NCBI RefSeq assembly: GCF_009827575.1
Contig: NZ_WTYR01000001.1
Location: 1,674,001-1,738,000 of the forward strand
Direction of reading: 5' to 3'
Length of the DNA: 64,000 nucleotides
Origin: Alteriqipengyuania halimionae
Lineage (GTDB): Bacteria; Pseudomonadota; Alphaproteobacteria; Sphingomonadales; Sphingomonadaceae
The notes under the pieces are model-generated. The model saw only the letters and a program-made list of their open reading frames with translations. It searched no databases and was not told where the DNA came from. Shown here piece by piece: positions 17,878-28,697 of the stretch. The translations under genes and the position numbers were made by a program. How positions within the stretch are numbered: position 1 is the stretch's first letter; every line of letters begins with the position of its first letter.

Positions 17878-18522
17878 CTACTCGATCACGCGGCAATCGA
17901 TCCCCATCCCGCGCAATTCACCGCACAGCGAGTTTGCGCCCGCCGCATTCGGCGCCAGCGCCTGGAGACGGAAGACGGTGCCGATATCGGAACGCGCTTC
18001 CTCGATCCGGTGCTGGCGGCTCTTGAGCGGCTCGCGAGCGGAGATCAGGTCCCACGCCTGTTCGGCACGGCTGCGCGTGCGATAGGCGCCGATCTGGACG
18101 GCAACGCCACTCGCCGGCGTGGCGCTTGGCGTAGGCGCGGACGATGCGACTCCACCATCGCCGCCCTCGCCCGCAAGCTGGGCCTGCGTGCTCTGACCCT
18201 CGGCGGCGGTGGGAGCGCTGTCGCCCGTCCGCTCGAACTCGCGCCCTCCGCGATCCTCGGGCCGGATCTTGTACGGTCCTTCGGGTGCAGCGATCACTTC
18301 CCCGGCAGCCGTAGCCGAGGGATCGCCGGTTGCGCGGGTAAAATACCAGATCGCCGCCACCGCCAGCAGCATAAGTCCCACAAGGACGAGCGAGAAAGTC
18401 ACGATCCGCCGCGTGTCGAACGAATCGTCCTCTTCCTCCTCCAGCCCGCTCTCGAGCCATGGAAGGCTCCGCTCTTCCTCGAGCGCGAGGCGATCGTCAT
18501 TTCCAAAGGCGGCGTCGGACAT
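17878..18522 (-). CDS. SPOR-domain membrane protein
   Basis: 214 residues. Acidic cytoplasmic N-terminus, one transmembrane helix around residues 47-66 (IVTFSLVLVGLMLLAVAAIWYFT), a Pro/Ala/Glu-rich linker and a C-terminal SPOR domain (VAVQIGAYRTRSRAEQAWDLI onward) that binds denuded peptidoglycan at division sites. Position between argS and nagZ is conserved in alphaproteobacteria. It starts 13 bases after the argS stop. Confidence 0.88.
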   Translation of the reverse strand: MSDAAFGNDDRLALEEERSLPWLESGLEEEEDDSFDTRRIVTFSLVLVGLMLLAVAAIWYFTRATGDPSATAAGEVIAAPEGPYKIRPEDRGGREFERTGDSAPTAAEGQSTQAQLAGEGGDGGVASSAPTPSATPASGVAVQIGAYRTRSRAEQAWDLISAREPLKSRQHRIEEARSDIGTVFRLQALAPNAAGANSLCGELRGMGIDCRVIE

Positions 18523-18534
18523 GGTCGCGAATTC

Positions 18535-20271
18535 CTAAAGCTCGTCCACGGCCTCCACGCCGAGGATGGCGAGACCGTTGCGAATTACCTGCCCGATCCG
18601 CTCGGCAAGGAAAAGCCTGGCCGCAGTGATTTCCGCATCATCGGCAACGATGATCCGGAGCTCGGGCCGATCGTTGCCCAGGTTCCAGAAACTGTGGAAT
18701 TCGGCCGCGAGGTCCTGGAGGAAAAAGGCGATCCGGTGCGGCTCACGCGCCTTGGCCGCGCTTTCGACCACGCGCGGGAATTGCGCCGCCGTCTTCGCCA
18801 GCGCGAGTTCTTCCGGCCCCAATCGATCGAGCCCGGTAGCACTCGGCTCGACCCCCGCCTTGCGCAGGGTCGAGGCGATCCGCGCGTGGGCGTATTGCAC
18901 GTAGAAGACCGGATTGTCCTTCGACGCTTCGACCACCTTGGCGAAATCGAATTCCATCTGCGCATCGGGCTTGCGGGTGAGCATGGTGAAGCGCACCACG
19001 TCCTTGCCCACTTCGCGCACCACATCCGCCAGCGTCACGAATGTGCCCGCGCGCTTCGACATCTTTACCGGCTCGCCATCGCGCAACAATTGCACCATCT
19101 GCACCAGCTTGACGTCGAACGGCACGTTGCGGCCCGAGCCTTCGGTCAGCGCTGCGACCGCGGCCTTGATCCGCTTGACCGTGCCGGCATGGTCCGCGCC
19201 CCAGATATCGATCAGGGCGTCGGCGTTTTCGGCCTTCTGGAAGTGATAGGCGAGATCGGCGCCGAAATAGGTCCACTTTCCGTCGGATTTCTTGATCGGG
19301 CGATCCTGGTCGTCGCCGAACTTCGTCGCCCGGAACAGCGGCAATTCGACCGGCTCCCAATCGTCGAGCGTCTTGCCCTTGGGCGCTTCGAGCACACCGT
19401 CATAGACGAGATCGTGTTCGCGCAGCCACGCTTCGGCAGCTTCGGGCTTACCCTCGGCCTGCAATTCGGCCTCAGAGGAAAACAGGTCGTGTTCGATACC
19501 CAGGAGCGCGAGGTCGGCCTTGATCAGTTCGATCATCCGCTCGACCGCAAAACCGCGGAAGAGGGTGAGCCACTCGCTCTCGGGCGCATCCTTGTACATG
19601 TCGCCGAAACGCTGTGCAGCCGCTGCACCAACGGGTTTGAGGTATTCGCCCGGATAGAACCCTTCGGGAATGTCGCCGATATCCTCGCCCAGCGCTTCGC
19701 GATAACGCAGGTGCGTGGAGCGAGCGAGCGTATCGACCTGGCTGCCAGCGTCGTTGACGTAATATTCGCGCGTAACCTCGTGCCCGGCGAATTCGAGCAA
19801 TCCGGCCAGCGCATCGCCGACCACCGCACCGCGGCAATGGCCCATATGCATCGGGCCGGTGGGGTTGGCCGAGACATATTCGATATTGACCCGCGTGCCC
19901 TCGCCCATGGACGATTGGCCATAGCGGTCGCCCAAGGCATCGATTGCGCGCAATTCGTCGCGCCACACCGCATCGGTCAGCCGCAGATTGATGAAGCCCG
20001 GGCCGGCGATGTCGACCGTCTCGATCCCCTCGACCTTGCGCAATTCGTCGGCCAGCGCCTCTGCCAGGGCGCGGGGATTGGTCTTGGCAGGCTTGGCCAG
20101 CACCATGGCGGCATTGGTCGCCAGATCGCCGTGCGACGGATCGCGCGGCGGCTCGACCGCGACATTGCGGCGATCGATCCCGGCCGGCAGCGTGCCTGCC
20201 GTTTCGAGCGCATCGAGGGCACGGGACACATGCGCGGCCATCGCCGCGTGAAGGGTATCTGTCAGGGTCAT
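18535..20271 (-). CDS. argS: Arginine--tRNA ligase
   Basis: 578 residues. Class I aminoacyl-tRNA synthetase charging tRNA-Arg. HIGH-type signature HMGH in [21 protein letters not shown] around residue 125; KMSKR signature in [15 protein letters not shown] near residue 400; DALR anticodon-binding domain at the C-terminus. The N-terminal Add1 domain is present. It begins 19 bases after the upstream lipoprotein stop and leads the conserved SPOR-nagZ-scpAB-tatABC run. Confidence 0.97.
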   Translation of the reverse strand: MTLTDTLHAAMAAHVSRALDALETAGTLPAGIDRRNVAVEPPRDPSHGDLATNAAMVLAKPAKTNPRALAEALADELRKVEGIETVDIAGPGFINLRLTDAVWRDELRAIDALGDRYGQSSMGEGTRVNIEYVSANPTGPMHMGHCRGAVVGDALAGLLEFAGHEVTREYYVNDAGSQVDTLARSTHLRYREALGEDIGDIPEGFYPGEYLKPVGAAAAQRFGDMYKDAPESEWLTLFRGFAVERMIELIKADLALLGIEHDLFSSEAELQAEGKPEAAEAWLREHDLVYDGVLEAPKGKTLDDWEPVELPLFRATKFGDDQDRPIKKSDGKWTYFGADLAYHFQKAENADALIDIWGADHAGTVKRIKAAVAALTEGSGRNVPFDVKLVQMVQLLRDGEPVKMSKRAGTFVTLADVVREVGKDVVRFTMLTRKPDAQMEFDFAKVVEASKDNPVFYVQYAHARIASTLRKAGVEPSATGLDRLGPEELALAKTAAQFPRVVESAAKAREPHRIAFFLQDLAAEFHSFWNLGNDRPELRIIVADDAEITAARLFLAERIGQVIRNGLAILGVEAVDEL

Positions 20272-20290
20272 CGGTCTAGTAGGTTCAGGT

Positions 20291-20941
20291 TTACCGGGTG
20301 GCGTTGTAACGCAATTGGTCTTCGGTCAGCTGGAAGCCGAGCAGCATTTCGAAGCTGGCGCGCGCAACCGCGGCGCGCACTTCGGGACGGGTCAGCGGAT
20401 CGACCGCTGCATCGGGATCCCCCGGCTTGCGACGGCGCGTGATCTGATCGCGAATGTCATCGGGCAGCGTCGCTTCGGCGCGGTTGATGTAGGACGCTGC
20501 AGTGCCCTGCGCGACCGCGCGGTCCTGGCCATCGGCGAACGCGACCGTGACCGAGCCGACCTTCTTGGAAACGATCGCGCTGCCCCCACGCACGACCGTA
20601 ACAAAATAGGGCAGAGTCACTTGCCGCGCGCCGCGCACGTCGCTGCGGCGGGCCAGCACGTCGAAGGTTGCGGTGGCGTAGATTTCGTCGCTGCTTTCCG
20701 CGCATTCGAAACGCAGATTGGTCATGCTCGCCGAAACATCCAGCGCATCGGTGGTGTAATTGCCCGGCGTGGTAAAGGTGGTGATATCGCCGGTATAGTC
20801 GGGAATGCCCACCGCCGGGCAGGTGCTGCGTACCGCGGTGATGCCGACACCCTGGTTGACGACAATGTCGCCGGACGATTGGCAACCCGCGAGGGTGGTG
20901 GTGAAAGCAAGTGCGGCGGCAAGGCGGAAACGGACATTCAT
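20291..20941 (-). CDS. Conserved lipoprotein of unknown function
   Basis: 216 residues. Lipoprotein signal with lipobox LAGC, Cys20. The mature part is predicted beta-rich with a second cysteine pair ([14 protein letters not shown] and [10 protein letters not shown]) and a charged C-terminal helix region containing [18 protein letters not shown]. Resembles uncharacterised sphingomonad lipoproteins, but I recognise no function. The frame is open to 22078, but upstream of ATG 20941 it is antisense to ispH. First gene of the argS run, divergent from ispH with an 81-base intergenic region. Confidence 0.8.
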   Translation of the reverse strand: MNVRFRLAAALAFTTTLAGCQSSGDIVVNQGVGITAVRSTCPAVGIPDYTGDITTFTTPGNYTTDALDVSASMTNLRFECAESSDEIYATATFDVLARRSDVRGARQVTLPYFVTVVRGGSAIVSKKVGSVTVAFADGQDRAVAQGTAASYINRAEATLPDDIRDQITRRRKPGDPDAAVDPLTRPEVRAAVARASFEMLLGFQLTEDQLRYNATR

Positions 20942-21022
20942 GTGCGGGTCGATCCTGCAAGTGTTGTATCGTGTTCGCGACCGCCCTAGCGAGGCGGGGA
21001 GGAAAGCGCTAGATGCGCGTCC

Positions 21023-21991
21023 ATGAATGCTCCCTTGCACACCGCCGAAACGAAACGCGCTGCGTTGACCGTCCTCGTTGCCGCGCCGCGCGGCTTCTGC
21101 GCCGGGGTCGACCGTGCGATCGAAATCGTCGAACGCGCGATCGAGAAATACGGACCGCCGGTCTATGTCCGGCACGAGATTGTGCACAATCGCTACGTCG
21201 TCGACGCGCTGAAGGAAAAGGGCGCGATTTTCGTCGAGGAACTGGACGAAGTGCCTGACGGCGTACCGGTCGTGTTCAGCGCGCATGGCGTGCCCAAGGC
21301 GGTGCCTGCCGAAGCCGACCAGCGCGGGCTCGACTATCTCGATGCGACCTGCCCGCTTGTAAGCAAGGTCCATCGCCAGGCCGAACGGCAGATCGAAAAA
21401 GGCCGGCATATCGTTTTCATCGGCCATGAAGGCCACCCCGAAGTAATCGGTACTTTCGGTCAGGTGCCCGAGGGCGATATGACGCTGGTCGAGACGGTGG
21501 ACGATGTCGCTACTCTCGATTTTCCTGTCGGCACCGAGCTGTCCTATCTCACCCAGACGACCCTCTCGGTCGACGATACTGCCGACGTGATCGCCGCGCT
21601 CGAGAAGCGCTTCCCCGATATTGCCGGGCCGAAAGCGGAAGACATCTGCTACGCCACCTCCAACCGCCAGGCTGCGGTCAAGGAAATCGCCGAAAGCTGC
21701 GATTTGCTGCTGGTGATCGGCGCGCCCAACTCGTCCAATTCGCTGCGCCTCGTCGAGGTCGCCGAGCGCCTCGGCACCGATGCAAGGCTGATCCAACGCG
21801 GGCACGAGATCGAGGAAAGCTGGCTCGAAGGGATCGGGACGGTCGGCCTCACCGCCGGGGCATCGGCCCCAGAGTTGCTGGTTCGCGAAGTGATCGCGCG
21901 CCTGGGCGAGTATCGCACCGTCGAGGAACGCCAGGTCAAGACCACCGACGAGCGCATGATCTTCAAGCTGCCGCGCCAGCTCGTCGACTAG
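21023..21991 (+). CDS. ispH: 4-hydroxy-3-methylbut-2-enyl diphosphate reductase
   Basis: 322 residues. Last step of the MEP isoprenoid pathway, making IPP and DMAPP with a 4Fe-4S cluster. The three cluster cysteines are visible: Cys26 in [11 protein letters not shown], one in [11 protein letters not shown] and one late, within the [17 protein letters not shown] block. [11 protein letters not shown] and AHGVPK are also conserved. Begins the ispH-thrB-rnhA run common in alphaproteobacteria; the stop shares a base with the GTG of thrB. Confidence 0.97.
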   Translation: MNAPLHTAETKRAALTVLVAAPRGFCAGVDRAIEIVERAIEKYGPPVYVRHEIVHNRYVVDALKEKGAIFVEELDEVPDGVPVVFSAHGVPKAVPAEADQRGLDYLDATCPLVSKVHRQAERQIEKGRHIVFIGHEGHPEVIGTFGQVPEGDMTLVETVDDVATLDFPVGTELSYLTQTTLSVDDTADVIAALEKRFPDIAGPKAEDICYATSNRQAAVKEIAESCDLLLVIGAPNSSNSLRLVEVAERLGTDARLIQRGHEIEESWLEGIGTVGLTAGASAPELLVREVIARLGEYRTVEERQVKTTDERMIFKLPRQLVD

Positions 21992-22962
21992 TGGCGGTCT
22001 ATACCAAGCTTTCCGATCGCGAGGTCGCGAGCTTTCTCCAGCAATACGATCTCGGCCCGGCGCGCGATCGCGAGCCACTGTCCGGCGGTGTGACCAACAG
22101 CAATTGGCGGATCGATTTCACTGGCGATCCCGCCGCTGCCGTGCTGACTGTCATCGAACCGGAGACCGGGGCCGCAGAGCTCGATTTCGTGTTCGGTTTT
22201 CAGCACCACATGGCTGCACACGGCATTCCGCTGGCTGCGCCGATCGCGCAGAAATCGGGCGCGTTCTACGGCCAGCTTGCCGGAAAACCTGCCGTCCTAG
22301 CCGGGTTTCTCTCCGGCGACTGGCCGCGCGAACCCAACGTGGCGCAGGCTGCAGCCGTCGGCACGCTGCTTGGCCGGATGCATCTGGCCGCCAGTGATTT
22401 TGCGCTGCGCCGCACGAATCCGATGGGGCTGCCCGACATGGCCGCGATGGTGCGTGCACTCGACCCGCTGACGATCGAAACGGCGGTGCCGAACTTGGCA
22501 GCCGATCTGGCAGGCGCGTTTCGCGAGACGCTCGATCACTGGCCGCAAGGGCTTCCCGCAGGTGCAGTCCATGCCGACCTGTTCCCCGACAATGTGCTGT
22601 TCGATGGCGACAGGATCTCCGGCGCGATCGATTTCTACTATGCGTGCACCGCACCCTTCGCGGCCGATTTTGCCATGGCGCATGCGGCCTGGTGCTTCAG
22701 CGCCGGCGAATCGGTGTTCCTTGCCGACCGATCGCACGCCCTGTTGCAGGCCTACGAAGCTGTACGCCCGCTCTCGCCCACCGAGCGCGATGCGCTTCCG
22801 TTGCTCGCGCGCGCGGCCTGCCTGCGCATTCTCGCGACCCGCCTGCGCGATTGGATCGCGCCGGTCGAAGGCGCATCGGTCACCGCCAAACATCCCGGTG
22901 AATTTGCAGCCCGGCTACGCTTCTATTCGACCGATGACGGCGCTAGGGCCTTCGCCCCATGA
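21991..22962 (+). CDS. thrB: Homoserine kinase (APH-fold type)
   Basis: 323 residues from GTG 21991. Phosphorylates homoserine in threonine synthesis. This is the aminoglycoside-phosphotransferase-fold Thr[11 protein letters not shown] in the N-lobe, [26 protein letters not shown] as catalytic loop and metal site. The gene order with ispH and rnhA supports the call. Overlaps rnhA by four bases. Confidence 0.92.
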   Translation: MAVYTKLSDREVASFLQQYDLGPARDREPLSGGVTNSNWRIDFTGDPAAAVLTVIEPETGAAELDFVFGFQHHMAAHGIPLAAPIAQKSGAFYGQLAGKPAVLAGFLSGDWPREPNVAQAAAVGTLLGRMHLAASDFALRRTNPMGLPDMAAMVRALDPLTIETAVPNLAADLAGAFRETLDHWPQGLPAGAVHADLFPDNVLFDGDRISGAIDFYYACTAPFAADFAMAHAAWCFSAGESVFLADRSHALLQAYEAVRPLSPTERDALPLLARAACLRILATRLRDWIAPVEGASVTAKHPGEFAARLRFYSTDDGARAFAP

Positions 22963-23399
22963 ACAGGGTCGAAATTTTCACTGACGGCGCGTGCAAGGGC
23001 AATCCGGGTCCCGGGGGATGGGGTGCGTTGCTGCGCATGGGCGAGAACGAGAAAGAGCTTTCGGGCGGAGAGGCGAACACCACCAACAACCGGATGGAAA
23101 TGCTCGCCGCGATCCGCGCGCTCGAAGCATTGACCCGGCCCTGCGTCGTCGATCTGCACACCGACAGCACCTATGTGCGGGACGGGATCACCAAGTGGAT
23201 TCACGGGTGGAAACGCAATGGCTGGCGCACCGCGGCAAAGAAGCCGGTCGCCAATGCCGAATTGTGGCAGGAACTCGAAAAAGCCGCCGCGCGGCACGAT
23301 GTGTCCTGGCACTGGGTAAAGGGACATGCCGGGCATGAAGGCAATGAGCGCGCCGACAGCCTTGCCAGCGATGCGGCCGAGGCCATCGCGCGACGCTAG
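22959..23399 (+). CDS. rnhA: Ribonuclease HI
   Basis: 146 residues. Degrades RNA in RNA-DNA hybrids. Catalytic acidic residues: Asp9 in [18 protein letters not shown], Glu in NNRMEM, Asp in [11 protein letters not shown] and Asp in [19 protein letters not shown] is the conserved handle/histidine loop. Start overlaps thrB (ATGA). The stop overlaps the stop of the convergent oxidoreductase within a single CTAG. Confidence 0.97.
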   Translation: MNRVEIFTDGACKGNPGPGGWGALLRMGENEKELSGGEANTTNNRMEMLAAIRALEALTRPCVVDLHTDSTYVRDGITKWIHGWKRNGWRTAAKKPVANAELWQELEKAAARHDVSWHWVKGHAGHEGNERADSLASDAAEAIARR

Positions 23400-24493
23400 C
23401 GGAAACGATCGGGAGAATAACGTGCACGATCAAGCCCTTCGGTCATAGCGTCGGAGGGCAGATCGAGCAGTATCTGCGCTGCCAGGCGCGCCGCTGCGGG
23501 CGCGGTCTGAATGCCCCACCCCCCCTGTCCTGCACACCAGAAGAAATCGGGCTGCGATGGTTCGAAACCGTAAACCGGAAGACGGTCGGGTGCGAAATTC
23601 CTCAGGCCTGCCCATTTGCGCTCGACCGCCACGACATCCCAATCGAGCACGTTGCCGAACCGGTCGATCGCATGGGCGATTGCCTCGCCTTCGGGCGCGG
23701 CATCGCACGGCTCGGACGGCTCCTCGTCGTGGGGTGAAAGCCACAGGCGCGTACCTTCTGGCTTGAAGTAGAACCGCCCGTTGATGTCGAGCGTCAACGG
23801 CAGGTCGGGAGACGGCTCGGGCGCGGTCCGCAATTGCGCGACCGTGCGCCGCAAAGGTGTGATTCCGAGGGGTCGGATACCGGCCAGCCCCGCGATACGA
23901 TCGGCCCAGGCTCCCGCCGCGTCGACGAGCAGGCCCGCGCGCACTTCCCGGCCGTGCGCATCGGTGAGCACCCAGTCATCGCCGTCGCGCGCGACCCGCT
24001 CGACCCGCCAGCGCAATTGGAGTTCCACACCGGCGTGACGCATCGCGGCGAGATAGTACTGATGCAGTCCGGCAACGTCTATGTCGGAGCAATCGGGCAC
24101 GAACAGGCCGTGCCGCCAGCGCGGCAGCAAGTCGGGAAGCCTCTCGAGCATGCCGATCCGGTCAAGCCGCTCGATCGGCGCGCCCGTCCCGGCATAGCGA
24201 TCGGCAAACGCGGCGATGGCTCCGGAATCCGACTCGCGTCCGATATACAGGCCCCCGCGTCGTTTGAGGAAACCGCGATCGCGCAGGAAATCACCCGAAG
24301 CGGTGGTCAGCGGCAGGACTCCTGGCCCGCCATAGGTCTGCTCCCAGAACGCCGCCGAGCGCCCGGTGGTGTGATAGCCGGGCGAATCCTCCGCTTCGAG
24401 CACGACGATGTTGCGATGGCCCGCACATTCGGCAGCCAGCGAAGCCCCGGCGATACCGGCTCCTACGATCGCAATGTCGTACCGCACGCTCAC
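23396..24493 (-). CDS. FAD-dependent oxidoreductase, DAO family
   Basis: 365 residues. FAD-binding [13 protein letters not shown] at about residues 11-23, [21 protein letters not shown] with the conserved substrate-side arginine, and the C-terminal FAD segment [19 protein letters not shown]. The family covers D-amino-acid dehydrogenase, glycine oxidase and related amine or hydroxyacid oxidoreductases; the substrate is not determinable. The start overlaps the stop of the upstream hydrolase by four bases, so they form an operon. Confidence 0.88.
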   Translation of the reverse strand: MSVRYDIAIVGAGIAGASLAAECAGHRNIVVLEAEDSPGYHTTGRSAAFWEQTYGGPGVLPLTTASGDFLRDRGFLKRRGGLYIGRESDSGAIAAFADRYAGTGAPIERLDRIGMLERLPDLLPRWRHGLFVPDCSDIDVAGLHQYYLAAMRHAGVELQLRWRVERVARDGDDWVLTDAHGREVRAGLLVDAAGAWADRIAGLAGIRPLGITPLRRTVAQLRTAPEPSPDLPLTLDINGRFYFKPEGTRLWLSPHDEEPSEPCDAAPEGEAIAHAIDRFGNVLDWDVVAVERKWAGLRNFAPDRLPVYGFEPSQPDFFWCAGQGGWGIQTAPAAARLAAQILLDLPSDAMTEGLDRARYSPDRFR

Positions 24494-25443
24494 TTTGCTA
24501 CGGGCGCATGCTCGTCGAGGAAGGTAAAGATCGCCTCTTGCACGCGATCGCGCACCGGGTCGACTTCGCGCAGCAGTTCATGCCGGGCTTCCGGTCCGAA
24601 TTCGACCAGCGTCGCGTTCGGCAGACGGTCCGCCGCGCGCCGATTGGCCGTCGGATCGACCAGTTTGTCTTCTCTCGCATTGAGGATCAGCACCGGGGTC
24701 GTCACGGTTTCGAGCCGGCCTCTCGCAAAGAGGCGCCGGATCGATTCGAAACCGCGTTCGAGCCAGCCCCAACTGCCCGGCCCCATCTTCAGTTCGGGCC
24801 GTTCGTCGCGCCACCAGATCTCGTCCATGTAGCGATCCTCGTCATGGGTCAGCAGATCCATCCGGTCACGCGGGATTTCGCCGGGCTTCTCGCTCCATTT
24901 CCACGCGGGCCGGCGCGGATCGCCGATCCGGACCATCGCTTTCGCAACTGCATGACCGAACGCGCGGGGAATGCTGCCATAATAGTCGAGCATCGGCGCC
25001 GAGAGCACCATCGCGTCGGGATCGACCTTGCGATCGACCAGCGCGCGCATCAGCAAATGCCCGCCCATCGAATGGCCGGCTAGCACGCGTGGGCCGGGAT
25101 GTTCCTCCTTCCATTGCATCCAGAACGCGGCGAGATCGTCGATCCAGATATCGTAGTCGGCAATATGCCCGGTGATCGCATCTGCGCCGAAGCGGCCCGA
25201 TCCGGCCTGCCCGCGCCAGTCCGAGGCGGTGACGTTCCATCCCGCCCGGTGCCATTCGACCATGCTTTCGAGGTACTTCTCGTAATGGTCGCCACGCCCC
25301 GGGAAGAACAGGATGGAACCGCGCGCTGCGTCGTCGATCCGCGCCAGATCGATCCGGCGAATGCGATGGCCGTCTGCCGCTTCCCAGAAAGTTTCCTGCG
25401 CGCCGGCAGGAATGGCGCGACGATCGATAGCGGTCGTGGTCAT
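24490..25443 (-). CDS. Alpha/beta hydrolase, lysophospholipase-like
   Basis: 317 residues. Serine hydrolase lid family (PldB-like): FFPGRGDHYEKY oxyanion region, nucleophile elbow AGHSMGGHLLMR, and LILNAREDKLVD carrying the acid residue. Likely substrate is a lysophospholipid or monoacylglycerol; this is inference from family resemblance. ATG 25443 is chosen; ATG 25467 is the alternative (eight more residues) but has no ribosome site. An 18-base palindrome lies immediately upstream. Divergent from cpaA. Confidence 0.82.
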   Translation of the reverse strand: MTTTAIDRRAIPAGAQETFWEAADGHRIRRIDLARIDDAARGSILFFPGRGDHYEKYLESMVEWHRAGWNVTASDWRGQAGSGRFGADAITGHIADYDIWIDDLAAFWMQWKEEHPGPRVLAGHSMGGHLLMRALVDRKVDPDAMVLSAPMLDYYGSIPRAFGHAVAKAMVRIGDPRRPAWKWSEKPGEIPRDRMDLLTHDEDRYMDEIWWRDERPELKMGPGSWGWLERGFESIRRLFARGRLETVTTPVLILNAREDKLVDPTANRRAADRLPNATLVEFGPEARHELLREVDPVRDRVQEAIFTFLDEHAPVAK

Positions 25444-25467
25444 GCTTTCTTGCGAACCTTCAAACAT

Positions 25468-25485
25468 GGTTACCGATTGATAACC
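25468..25485. promoter_or_regulatory. Operator-like palindrome between hydrolase and cpaA
   Basis: GGTTACCGATTGATAACC: five-base arms GGTTA/TAACC are perfect and further positions inside match (14 of 18 symmetric). It sits in the divergent region between the hydrolase and the pilus genes. No matching regulator is identified. Confidence 0.3.
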
Positions 25486-25537
25486 GGTGGCGCGGTAGAA
25501 GCTCCAGCGAACGCCGATCAACGGCCCGGGGGACTTC

Positions 25538-26029
25538 ATGGACTACCAAATGATTGCCTACGCATTGCTGGGCGCGCTTGCAATTGCACTCGCGATCGCG
25601 GCGACGACCGATTTCCTCAGGCGCAAGATCTACAACTGGCTGGTGTTGGCGATCGTTGTTCTCGCCCCGGTGTGGTGGTGGGTGGCGGCCCTGGAGCCGT
25701 GGCCCGAAATGGCGATCCAGCTGGGAATGGCGGTGGCGACCTTTGCCGTGGGTGCCGGTCTGTTCGCACTGGGAGCAATGGGCGGCGGTGACGTGAAACT
25801 GATCTCGGCCCTGGCCTTGTGGTTCGCCCCGCTGATCTATCTCAAATTCCTGTTCCTGACCGCGCTGATCGGCGGTCTGCTGACGATTCTCTTTGCCGGT
25901 TTTCACGTCGCCCGCCGGCGCAAGGACAAGATTGCAATCCCTTACGGCATGGCCATCGCAGCGGCCGGATTGTGGACGATTTTCAGCACCTACGGCGCAT
26001 TCCTCGGCCTGACTGGCGCAACGGCGTGA
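25538..26029 (+). CDS. cpaA: Prepilin peptidase CpaA/TadV
   Basis: 163 residues, polytopic membrane aspartyl protease that processes Flp prepilins. Both catalytic aspartates are visible: Asp25 in ATTDFLRRKIYNW and Asp85 in GAMGGGDVKLISA. First gene of the Tad locus, 74 bases before cpaB. No Flp prepilin gene is seen next to it. Confidence 0.92.
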   Translation: MDYQMIAYALLGALAIALAIAATTDFLRRKIYNWLVLAIVVLAPVWWWVAALEPWPEMAIQLGMAVATFAVGAGLFALGAMGGGDVKLISALALWFAPLIYLKFLFLTALIGGLLTILFAGFHVARRRKDKIAIPYGMAIAAAGLWTIFSTYGAFLGLTGATA

Positions 26030-26103
26030 ACCGGATTTTAACCAGTAACGACGATTAGTGGCCGCAATAGCCGCAATGGACTTTCTCAAGGGGGCGTCTC
26101 GCC

Positions 26104-27147
26104 ATGGATAGGAAGAAACTCGTTCTGCTGATCGGCGCGATCGTCGTCGCCATCGGAACGGCAATGATGGCCCGAAGCCTGCTGGGAGGCGGCGCACCGA
26201 CGCCGCAGGCACAGGCTGCCGCTGCGCAGCCGCAGGGCCCGCGCGTGCTGGTCGCCCAGCGTACGCTTCCTGTCGGCACCATCATCACGGCCGATGCCCT
26301 GAACTTCCAACTGTGGCCTGCCGACATGGTGCAGGACGCCTACTTCCTCGATGGCGAAGCCGACGTATCCAAGCTTCTGGGCACGGTCGTGCGCTTCCCG
26401 ATCACCGCCGGCCAGCCGCTCACCCAGGGCGCGCTTGTTTCGCCTGGCGATCGCGGCTTCCTCGCTGCGGCTCTGGGACCGGGCATGCGCGCGGTCACCG
26501 TCGAGGTCGACGATCAGACCGGTGTTGCCGGCTTCGTCTTTCCGGGCGACCGGATCGACCTGGTGCTAACCCAGGAAGTGGGCGGCCAGGGCGAATCGCT
26601 GAAGGCTTCCGAAACGATCCTGCGCAATCTGCGCGTGCTCGCCACCGACAAGAGCCGCGACGCCGTTCAGGAACAGGGCCAGACCGTCGTCACCGATTAT
26701 CGTTACGTCACGGTCGAAGTGACGCCCAAGATCGCCGAAAAGATCGCCGTCTCGAAAACCATCGGTACGCTCAGCATCGCGCTGCGATCGATCGCCGACA
26801 ATGCCGGCGACCTCGAAAGCGCCATCGCTTCGGGCGAGCTCGACATTCCCGAGGGAACAAGCGCCGAAGACGAAGAGAAGATCATTCGCGCCGCGATGAC
26901 CAAGCCGCAGGATGTGCGCGGGTCGTACGTGACCGGTGCCGACGTCTCGCGCTTCCAGCGCCGCACCCCGCCGCCAAGCGGGCAGCAGGGCCAGATGCCG
27001 CCGCAAGGCATGATGCCGCCGCAGGGGCCCGGAGCGATGCAATACGCGCAGCCTCCGCAGGGCCAGGCTGCGCCTTCCCGACCCAGTGGTCCGACCGTGC
27101 GCGTGACGCGCGGCAAGGAAACCACCGTCGTGCCCACGGGCAAGTAA
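26104..27147 (+). CDS. cpaB: Flp pilus assembly protein CpaB/RcpC
   Basis: 347 residues. N-terminal membrane anchor (about 5-26), a SAF-type domain (RVLVAQRTLPVGTIITADALNFQLWP), then the RcpC domain with FVFPGDRIDLVLTQEV. The C-terminal ~50 residues are Pro/Gln/Gly-rich (PPSGQQGQMPPQGMMPPQ). Periplasmic partner of the pilus secretin. AAGGGGG lies about nine bases before ATG. Confidence 0.93.
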   Translation: MDRKKLVLLIGAIVVAIGTAMMARSLLGGGAPTPQAQAAAAQPQGPRVLVAQRTLPVGTIITADALNFQLWPADMVQDAYFLDGEADVSKLLGTVVRFPITAGQPLTQGALVSPGDRGFLAAALGPGMRAVTVEVDDQTGVAGFVFPGDRIDLVLTQEVGGQGESLKASETILRNLRVLATDKSRDAVQEQGQTVVTDYRYVTVEVTPKIAEKIAVSKTIGTLSIALRSIADNAGDLESAIASGELDIPEGTSAEDEEKIIRAAMTKPQDVRGSYVTGADVSRFQRRTPPPSGQQGQMPPQGMMPPQGPGAMQYAQPPQGQAAPSRPSGPTVRVTRGKETTVVPTGK

Positions 27148-27183
27148 ATGCACGGCCTAACGATACAGAAAAGGGCTAAGACG

Positions 27184-28683
27184 ATGAAACGCAACTTCAA
27201 AACCGCACTGGCAAGCGTCGCCATGGTCAGCGTCTCGCTGTCCGGCATCTCTGCTCCCGTGATCGCGCAGGGCGTGGTTGCCCCGCAAGGCGAAATGACG
27301 CTTTCCATCGGACGCGGTCAGCTCGTCGAAGTCGACGGCCGGATGGCGGATGTCTTCATCGCCAATGACGAGATCGCCGACGTTCAGGTCAAGTCCGAGC
27401 GGCAGCTCTACATCTTCGGCAAGGCTGGCGGCGAAACCACGATCTACGCCTCCGACGCGTCGGGCCGGGTGATCTATTCGGCCAATGTGCGCGTGGGCTC
27501 GAATATCGACAGCATCGACCAGATGATGACGCTCGCCATGCCCGATGCCAAGGTATCGGTCGCGACGATCAATCCGACCACCATCCTGTTGACCGGCACG
27601 GTCGGCCAGCCCGACGATGCAGCCGAAGCCGCACGCCTGGTCCAGGCTTTCGTCGGCGAGGATACGCAGGTTATCAGCCGCCTGCGCATGGCGACGCCGC
27701 TGCAGGTCAATTTGCAGGTGAAGATCGCCGAGGTGAGCCGCAGCTTCGTCCGCGCGATCGGGGTAAATTTGTCTTCATACGATCCGACAAGCGGGTTCAA
27801 GTTCGGTATTACCCAAGGCAATTCCGCAACTCAGTACCAGCCCGGCGCCCCCGTCGTCGGCGGCGCGTACGAAGGCGAACCGGCCACCATCGTGCCAGGC
27901 GTCGAAGGCGGCACATCGCTCATTGCGAATGGCGCATTTCTCGGTCTTGATCTCTTGGGCGCCCTCGACCTCGCAGAAACGCAAGGGCTGGTGACAACGC
28001 TCTCCAATCCGAACCTGACAGCGCTGTCGGGTGAAACCGCGACTTTCCTCGCAGGCGGCGAGTTCCCGATTCCGCTGAGCCAAGGCCTCGGCACCACCAC
28101 GATCGAGTACAAGAACTACGGCGTGAGCCTTGCCTACACGCCAACGGTTCTCTCGAATGGACGGATTTCGCTGCGCGTGCGGCCGGAGGTCTCCGAGCTT
28201 TCGGCCCAGGGTGCGATCACGCTGGACGGGTTCCAGGTTCCTGCCCTCACCACACGACGCACCGAGACCAGCGTCGAACTGGGTTCGGGCCAGAGCATGA
28301 TGATCGCAGGCCTGCTCAGCAACAATTCACAGAATTCGATCGACAAGGCGCCGGGCCTCGGCGACGTGCCGATCCTCGGTAATCTGTTCCGTTCGAGCAA
28401 TTATCGCCGCGGCGAGACCGAGCTCGTGATTATCGTCACGCCCTATCTGGTCAAACCGGTTGACGCCGGTCGCATCGCGCTGCCGACCGACGGTTTCCGC
28501 AGCCCGAGCGATTTCCAGCGCCTCGTCCAGATGAAGGAAAACGACGGCGAAACCGGCGCCGAGCGGCCCAAGCCGCGCGCTGCGGCCCCCGCTTCGAACC
28601 CCGCCGTGGAAAGCGGCGCGCCGGTCATTGCCGGTCGCCAGGAAGATGCCGAGCCGGCCACCCCTGGCTTCAGCCTCGATTGA
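27184..28683 (+). CDS. cpaC: Pilus secretin CpaC/RcpA
   Basis: 499 residues. Signal peptide ending near PVIAQG, an N-terminal pilus-assembly domain (LSIGRGQLVEVDGRMADVFIAND), a BON-like segment, and the secretin domain with LTALSGETATFLAGGEFPIP and VPILGNLFRSSNYRRGETELVIIVTPYLV, the secretin signature. Forms the outer-membrane channel. ATG 27184 fits the signal peptide better than 27148. A disordered Pro/Ala C-terminal tail follows the secretin core. Confidence 0.95.
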   Translation: MKRNFKTALASVAMVSVSLSGISAPVIAQGVVAPQGEMTLSIGRGQLVEVDGRMADVFIANDEIADVQVKSERQLYIFGKAGGETTIYASDASGRVIYSANVRVGSNIDSIDQMMTLAMPDAKVSVATINPTTILLTGTVGQPDDAAEAARLVQAFVGEDTQVISRLRMATPLQVNLQVKIAEVSRSFVRAIGVNLSSYDPTSGFKFGITQGNSATQYQPGAPVVGGAYEGEPATIVPGVEGGTSLIANGAFLGLDLLGALDLAETQGLVTTLSNPNLTALSGETATFLAGGEFPIPLSQGLGTTTIEYKNYGVSLAYTPTVLSNGRISLRVRPEVSELSAQGAITLDGFQVPALTTRRTETSVELGSGQSMMIAGLLSNNSQNSIDKAPGLGDVPILGNLFRSSNYRRGETELVIIVTPYLVKPVDAGRIALPTDGFRSPSDFQRLVQMKENDGETGAERPKPRAAAPASNPAVESGAPVIAGRQEDAEPATPGFSLD

Positions 28684-28697
28684 GAAGGAACGCACAG

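Noticed and set aside
17779-20442. An 887-codon plus-strand open frame across nagZ upstream, SPOR and argS
   Set aside because: It spans two well-supported minus-strand genes and their gap, and has no motifs.
23396-23399. Stop codons of rnhA and the convergent oxidoreductase share CTAG
   Set aside because: Curious, but ordinary for compact convergent genes.
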